Assembly: GCA_026874595.1 (NCBI GenBank)
Contig: CM049320.1
Span: 5,399,464 to 5,463,463 of the forward strand
Direction: 5' to 3'
DNA: 64,000 nt
From: Sipunculus nudus
Lineage: Eukaryota > Annelida > Sipuncula > Golfingiida > Sipunculidae
Shown here piece after piece: positions 58,720-64,000 of the stretch (positions within the stretch are counted from its first letter, which is position 1; each line of letters opens with the position of its first letter). Made by a program: the position numbers and the translations under genes. The notes beneath the pieces are model-generated. The model saw only the letters and a list, made by a program, of their open reading frames with translations. It did no database searches and was not told the DNA's origin.

Positions 58720-59314
58720 CATTCGTACTAATATTCAGCGTGCCCCCTTAACCCCCCCCCCCCCCAACGAGGATCCGCTGGGCAGACTCATTTGTTCAGG
58801 TAGTTGTTCTCTCACTGCTGGCTCGTGGAGTCCATTGGATGAGAGGGAAGTTCTACTTTATCCTGGTCTAATGGGCTTTACGACCTCCAGCTAGGAGACT
58901 TGCACCTCTTGGTATGGGTATAGTATATTTGCCTTTTATATTGTATATTTGCCTTGTATATTGTGTATTTTCACAGTATATGTGTATTTTTATCTTATCA
59001 TATGTATACTACTGATATGTTCACTGCTTCCAAGGCCCTATTAGAAATCATTTCAATATGCTGATTGAGCATCCTGGTTATATCTTTGTATTATATTTAC
59101 TATTTACTACATTATATAACCTCTTTGCCCTGCCCTGTTATGTTCCAGTATCGCACGTGTACCCCGACCAATCCTATTGTGCACCCGAGAACAATAGGAT
59201 CAGTGTCAGTCTTTCACATGCCCCCCCCCCCGACCCGAATCGCACAAAGCATAATCTCATAATCTCGTAAAGTCTCGGCTTTTCAAACCACGACGTTAGC
59301 TTCATTCTAACCAC

Positions 59315-59362
59315 ATTCACCTGATGATCGGGTCGCATCCCGTGAAACAGTCTGTTGTGAAT
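59315..59362 (+). ncRNA. type I hammerhead ribozyme, 3' end of PLE array
   Basis: Identical core and stems although its flanks carry private changes. Predicted cleavage is after 59356, releasing a 2918-nt unit; the array ends 96 nt later. Confidence 0.88.
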
Positions 59363-59472
59363 TAACAGTGTTGTTTTTCTTCAGAGTTATACCGCTCTGG
59401 CCTAGCTTGTAGGCCATAGAGCACTTTACATCGGAGGGTAACACTACCTTCTATATATATATATATATATAT

Positions 59473-60492
59473 GTTACAGTCAATGTGTAAAATCAGTCAC
59501 TTTGTAAATTGCCTAAAACTTTAAGTCAATTTAAAAATTGCCTGATTCACTCAGGCACTTTATATAATAACTCAAATTTTCAAGCATTTTACAAACTGAC
59601 TGAAAAATCAGTCTATTTATTTGACACATTGACTGAAATGTAAAAAGAAGGAAATATTTTGTTTTAAGGTTGCAAATGCTAAAATGATATATCATTTATT
59701 TCATATACCTTACTCTTACAAAACATAAATGCATCTTACATCATATTATTGAACAATTTTATAATGTATTTAATCAGAAGAATCCTTCTGGCTTAATTCT
59801 ATAGTTCTTAAAGAAATAATTATATAATCATATGAGATGTACATAATTACATATTTCAGGGGCACAATTTCCTTTTGCACTTTGGGGAGCAATGTAGGTG
59901 GGATGACCCCCTCCCTTTCTATCAAAATTACAGCAATATTGAAGCACATTTGGTGTAAAATAAAGCTTTATAAACCAGCAACACATTAAATTGTTTGACC
60001 AAAAAAATACTTAGGAGAGCAAACATCCCCTGAGAAACCCCCCAACCCTTGGTTCCGCCGCTGGTTATTTCACAATAAAACTTTGAAATCTGCATGGATC
60101 ATTTAATTTGTACCATACACAATGTCACGGAAAAAAGTGAATTATGGCATATTATCAGTCATTGCGTTAAGTTAGTTTTTAAGTATTTCTGAAAGATAAC
60201 ACTCTTTTAATATTTGAAGAAAAAGTTACACATTTGTGTAAATAAATCTATTTTTTTTTGACAAAATGACATTCTGTTATTTGTCAATTTTCTTTTTTTT
60301 GGGGGGGGGGGGGGGCGTTAATATAGTATGTCCACTGAGGTCCCCCTCCCCCCCCCCCCCCCCCGTTCCCCTACAAATCGCACTTCTGTACTGCTTTACT
60401 AACAGTTGACTACTCAACACTACCAGCCATCACAGTTAACAAATACAGTTGATATAATTCTGGTTAAACTCTATCCCTTGTAACTCACCTAA

Positions 60493-60557
<65 letters not shown>

Positions 60558-61103
60558 TCGTATATTTGATATTAATAACCATGTAACATTCTACAATCTA
60601 CATCATTCATTTCACCTAGTATTGCACATAAAAATTTTAATTTTTGTAATGTGTTATTTTACCAAAAGCTTCCATTTGACTTTATTCTCGTTCTTACACT
60701 AGCTAAGATGTAGCTGATGAGATATAGTATGCAAATTTCATTATGTTGTAATAGTCTGCATATTTTAACTATATGAATCTGTATACCCCTCAACATCCTG
60801 TGTATTACGTGATCAGTATTCATCATAAATAGCCTAGAAGGATAAAAAAGGCACAAAATTTACTTAAAAGTAGCTGGTTACACTAATTGGCACTTTCTGT
60901 TTCACAATAATGAGATTAATGAAACAACAGACTATCCCATATCTATTCAGTCAATGTGTTAAATAAACTGATTTTTCAGTCAATTTGTAAAATGCCTGAA
61001 TTTCAGTCATTTTATAAGGTGCCTGAGTGAATCAGGCAATATATAAATTGACTAAAAATTTCAGGCAATAACAAATTGACTGATTTTACACATTGACTGT
61101 AAC
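59473..61103. mobile_element. 1.63-kb non-autonomous DNA transposon with about 160-bp TIRs
   Basis: The left repeat (59473-59637, starting gttacagtcaatgtgtaaaa) and the right repeat (60946-61103, reverse starting gttacagtcaatgtgtaaaa) align over their whole length with roughly nine in ten bases equal. Both sides are bordered by TA repeats, compatible with TA-targeted insertion. The interior has no transposase frame, only AT-rich sequence, G15 and C18 runs at 60301-60364 and a (TA)n tract. Each repeat also contains inverted cagtcaatgtgt/acacattgactg at its own ends. Confidence 0.8.
60494..60554. repeat. (TA)n microsatellite inside the TIR element
   Basis: Pure TA dinucleotides, about 30 units. 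Confidence 0.95.
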
Positions 61104-61537
61104 AAATATATATATATATATATAATAATTATAGATATCATCTGTGAAATACTGGTGTTATTGTATTTAAAAATTTTCGGGATCTGCGCATGTCCAGCGG
61201 GGTCACCGTGTACGGACTGCGATTAATGGCCATCAGCGAAGATCTGGACCTTAAATTGACCTGCATTAGTCCAGACCTACTTTCACAACATTGGTAATCA
61301 ACATCGATAAGATAGAGGTATGAGAAATAAGAATGACCGCTGGGTGAATTGGATTCTTCGCGGATGATAAGATAATGTCGACATGTATTTAAATACTTCC
61401 TCAGGAAGCTCTAACTGACCTTGTCTGATCCCTTGCTGCCGATCCTGTCAATACTGAGCTTATAAATAGTCTGATGTGTTGTGAACGTAATGTATATATT
61501 TCCCTTTCCCTCACAGTTTTTTTTTCACTTATTTATG

Positions 61538-61576
<39 letters not shown>

Positions 61577-63334
61577 GTTATTATTAGTTTTACAGGGAAA
61601 TGGGATTCGCTTTACAGGTTAATGATTTCTAGGAATATATTTATATACATATATATATATATACACACATATATATATATATATATACACATATATATAT
61701 ATAAATATGCACATGTGCGTGTGCAATATTAAGCACGTGTATTTGCATGATTGTATAGCTTTGTAGATGTCTTGTTTCCATCAGTACCCGCTTGTTCTTA
61801 AGTTTCAATGTTTCTTTAGACAGAAAAAAGAAAAGAAGATTCAGAAGACAAGGTGATTACCGGTCTCTTCATTTACTGACTTGTAGGATCCTTCAATATA
61901 CAGTAAATATCAACTTATTCATCAGCAGCAACCATTTTTGTAGGGCGAGGAAGCATTACGTACACAAGTAAGGAAACATCAGCTGCCAAAAATAACACAT
62001 TATCGTTACATACATTATACACATGCAGAGATGTGTATGCTTTCCTGCTAGTTATATCTTAACAATAGTATCCGCGTGATATGGTTATGCAATTAGGTCA
62101 GTGGGTGCTGCGGTATTATTTTTAGCCACTATATATTTATATAGTTGGCGCGACTTTCGTTTCCGAGGTAATTTCGTCATGCATTTACCATTAATTAACT
62201 TATCATGATGTAAGAAACCATATCTGAACTAAATTGTATTTTCTATTTTGCTTTAAAGTGAAAATCATTGGTTACTACAAGTAAATCAAAAGCAAGTCGA
62301 AATTAAAAATGGAATTTGCTGACGGGAGACACCTGATATTACTGAGTTAAAAAATGCAATGAAAGTATACATTTAATAATATCATTAAACCTTCATATTA
62401 TACAATCAATCGGCAACATCGGTCGGCTGGATACAAATTATGAAACCACACCCACGGCTGTTAGATATATATTCAGTTGTAGAGGGTCGTCAATCTGACG
62501 ATTGAAATAGATCAAGAAGATGTGTCTACTGTCGATTGCTCCTGAAAAAACACGAAGTATAAATATGCGTCTGCTGTATATACATGCATTTACCAGATAT
62601 GGTAAATATAAATGTAATCTAGTGTATTCTGCCTAAAATTTTATGGTATCTGCCAATATATCGTTCTTAACTGATTGGTTACTCCTGCCTACGAGTGGAA
62701 AGAAGCTTGCATCGGGCGCGTTTAGTGGCGAGCGATAATTCGGGACTGGCTATGGTATGTGCGACATTGGAAATTAGGTCAACGTCAAAAATAAATATCA
62801 GGTGCAAATCTGTCACCTTTGATTAATGGGATAATAAAGGTCAGTTCTTAAACAATGAGAGAAAAAATGTTTTGCACTCGGGTGGGGGGGGGGGGGGGGG
62901 CGCTAGGAAAGTCCACGGAGAAAAACGCTAACCCACATATCGGAATAGAAATTAAACTCATCAAGTATTATAATCGATAATCACCGTCACTGGTTTTACA
63001 CTCCAAGGAACCTAAACAAATTCCACAAATACAAATGAGGACCCAAATATCAATATAAAAATAAATTCATTAACCGCTACCATGCAGCCTCACCTCCCTT
63101 TTCCCGGGGCTAGGGGGTTTAATTAGCGACCGACAAAAAAAAGGAATTTGTTGAATTAGCATTATTATCATTATTAACATTATTATCTCAATATATATAT
63201 ATTATCGTTGAGAGCGGGATATCTTCATGGTTACGTCTTAACGGTTACCCACAGTAACACGTCCATGTGTCATTAACGGGACCTGGTTATTTTGTGCAAT
63301 CATTTAAGAATACTGCTGGTATAAAGCTTATATG
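61104..63334. other. non-coding, microsatellites only
   Basis: No exon or RNA gene recognised. A G18 run lies at 62883-62900. Confidence 0.4.
61537..61575. repeat. (ATT)n microsatellite
   Basis: About 13 ATT trinucleotides, followed by TA/CA dinucleotide tracts at 61643-61701. Confidence 0.9.
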
Positions 63335-63535
63335 ACAAAAAAAAAGGATAAAATGCAGCAGCGGATCCGGGATTTAGGAAAAAATAAGGGGGGGGGGGAT
63401 AGCACCCAGGCGATATATATTGTTATATAGTCAAAAATGGTTTCTGAATCACTTAAGAATAGGTGGAAACTGCTGAAAAGAGGGGCATGGGTTCGCTCCC
63501 CCCCCCCCTCCGGTTCCGCTTCTACAATATTAACA
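63335..63535. mobile_element. possible small MITE with G/C-run ends
   Basis: Left end gcagcggatccgggattta with a following G-run, and reversed right end gaagcggaaccggagggg with its own G-run, look like short inverted repeats. Partial relatives (gccgctgg at 60057, gatccggagcgga at 63665) occur in the window. The boundaries and family are not certain. Confidence 0.35.
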
Positions 63536-64000
63536 AACACCTTTCATTAATTATCATTGTATCATACTTTTCTAGTGCCTACAAATAATTAACCTTGATG
63601 TGCTTTTATTGATAATGTACTCCAACTCAGAGGACTAATGACAAAACCTAATAAATAGTCACCAGATCCGGAGCGGAGGGGGGGGGGGGTGGGGGTGGGG
63701 GGTCAAGGCCGCTTAAATGGGTATAAACCCTGAAAAGAGTTGCAACCGCTGAAAAAGATACGGGAACAAAAGGGAAATTGTTTCGTTTGTTTTGGAGCTG
63801 GTGATGATAAATTTTCAGACAGACACTCAAAAACCAATGTAAAACAAGGTATGCACGAGAGCAATCAGTGAACCAAATTTGAATGAAATCATATAATATT
63901 TAGGAAAGTTATCTCACGGAAACGAAAACCTGACGGATGTACAGACAAAGGGACAGACGGACAGCTATACAAACCCAAATCTGTGCCCCGTTCCGCAGAA
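63536..64000. other. non-coding repeat-rich end of window
   Basis: Another G-run (63677-63702) and, at the very end, a gacggatgtacagacaaagg / gacagacggacag stretch of the gacgga repeat class noted at 10840 and 14180. Confidence 0.4.

Larger units (their letters stand above)
48031..59452 (+). mobile_element. tandem array of a Penelope-like element, four head-to-tail copies
   Basis: PLEs are retroelements encoding an RT related to telomerase joined to a GIY-YIG endonuclease, and they are often found in tandem with pseudo-LTRs. Equivalent landmarks recur every 2918-2921 bp: ORF stops at 49949, 52878, 55798 and 58719, and hammerheads at 50556, 53476, 56397 and 59315. Copy 1 is 5'-truncated; copies 2-4 are complete. 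By eye, copies differ by only a handful of substitutions plus homopolymer lengths, so the array is young. The right end stops at aacactaccttct, partway through the leader that precedes the ORF in copies 2-4, and runs into (TA)n. No target-site duplication was recognised. Confidence 0.93.

Noticed and set aside
50297-59270. Short frames (MLIEHPGYIF and overlapping) repeated in each PLE unit
   Set aside because: They lie in the non-coding 3' region, run through the poly-C tract and change length and frame with it; repetition is due to the array.
48031-59452. CRISPR array or satellite DNA
   Set aside because: The repeat unit is 2.9 kb with a full retroelement ORF and ribozyme; the context is eukaryotic.
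61481-61732. 83-codon frame rich in Ile/Tyr
   Set aside because: It is translated ATT and TA/CA microsatellite.

Overview
The window is animal nuclear DNA: AT-rich, with introns bounded by GT/AG, AATAAA signals, long microsatellites and decayed retroelements. It is most likely from a mollusc, probably a bivalve. That inference rests on dispersed gaccttgacctttgacc-type and gacggacg-type repeats (which I recall as common in molluscan genomes), a fibrinogen-related (FReD) gene cluster, a PAN plus C-type lectin gene, and an animal Penelope-like element (PLE). No bacterial features are present.

Layout. About 0.6-4.8 kb holds a dead L1/Tx1-type LINE. From 4.8 to 11 kb there is repeat-rich sequence with a P2X7-C-terminus-like fragment and two possible 3' exons of an unknown minus-strand gene. 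From 11 to 25.3 kb there is an old segmental duplication: three copies of a non-coding block and two copies of another, arranged around three FReD loci. One FReD locus is only an exon-1 relic. The other two keep the full two-exon layout (signal peptide/coiled-coil exon, then fibrinogen domain exon) but both are disabled as read here. From 25.3 to 31 kb I see nothing codable. At 31-32.5 kb a minus-strand gene encodes a PAN/Apple domain followed by a C-type lectin domain. From 32.5 to 43.7 kb there is non-coding sequence with a tRNA-type SINE head, a tandem repeat carrying AGGTCA half-sites, and a small TIR element. At 43.7-47.9 kb is a complete four-exon minus-strand gene for a 420-aa multipass transporter resembling the CRT-like branch of the drug/metabolite transporter superfamily.

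The most striking region is 48.03-59.45 kb: a head-to-tail array of a Penelope-like retroelement with a period of about 2.92 kb. It has one 5'-truncated copy and three full units. Two ORFs are intact (RT with YRDD, Cys-rich linker, GIY-YIG nuclease), one has a single nonsense codon and one is multiply broken. Every complete unit boundary carries a type I hammerhead ribozyme whose three stems I can pair by eye. Its stem III sequence is self-complementary, so two ribozymes could work as a dimer. Cleavage of a read-through transcript would give exact unit-length RNAs of 2918-2921 nt. The 5' junction has a 44-bp inverted piece of the element itself with a 3-nt microhomology. The array lies antisense in what appears to be the 5'-UTR intron of the transporter gene. 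At its 3' end it runs into a (TA)n tract bordering a 1.63-kb TIR element whose terminal repeats are themselves palindromic.

Limits: all calls are from reading the sequence and a supplied translation. No similarity search, splice predictor or RNA folding program was run.
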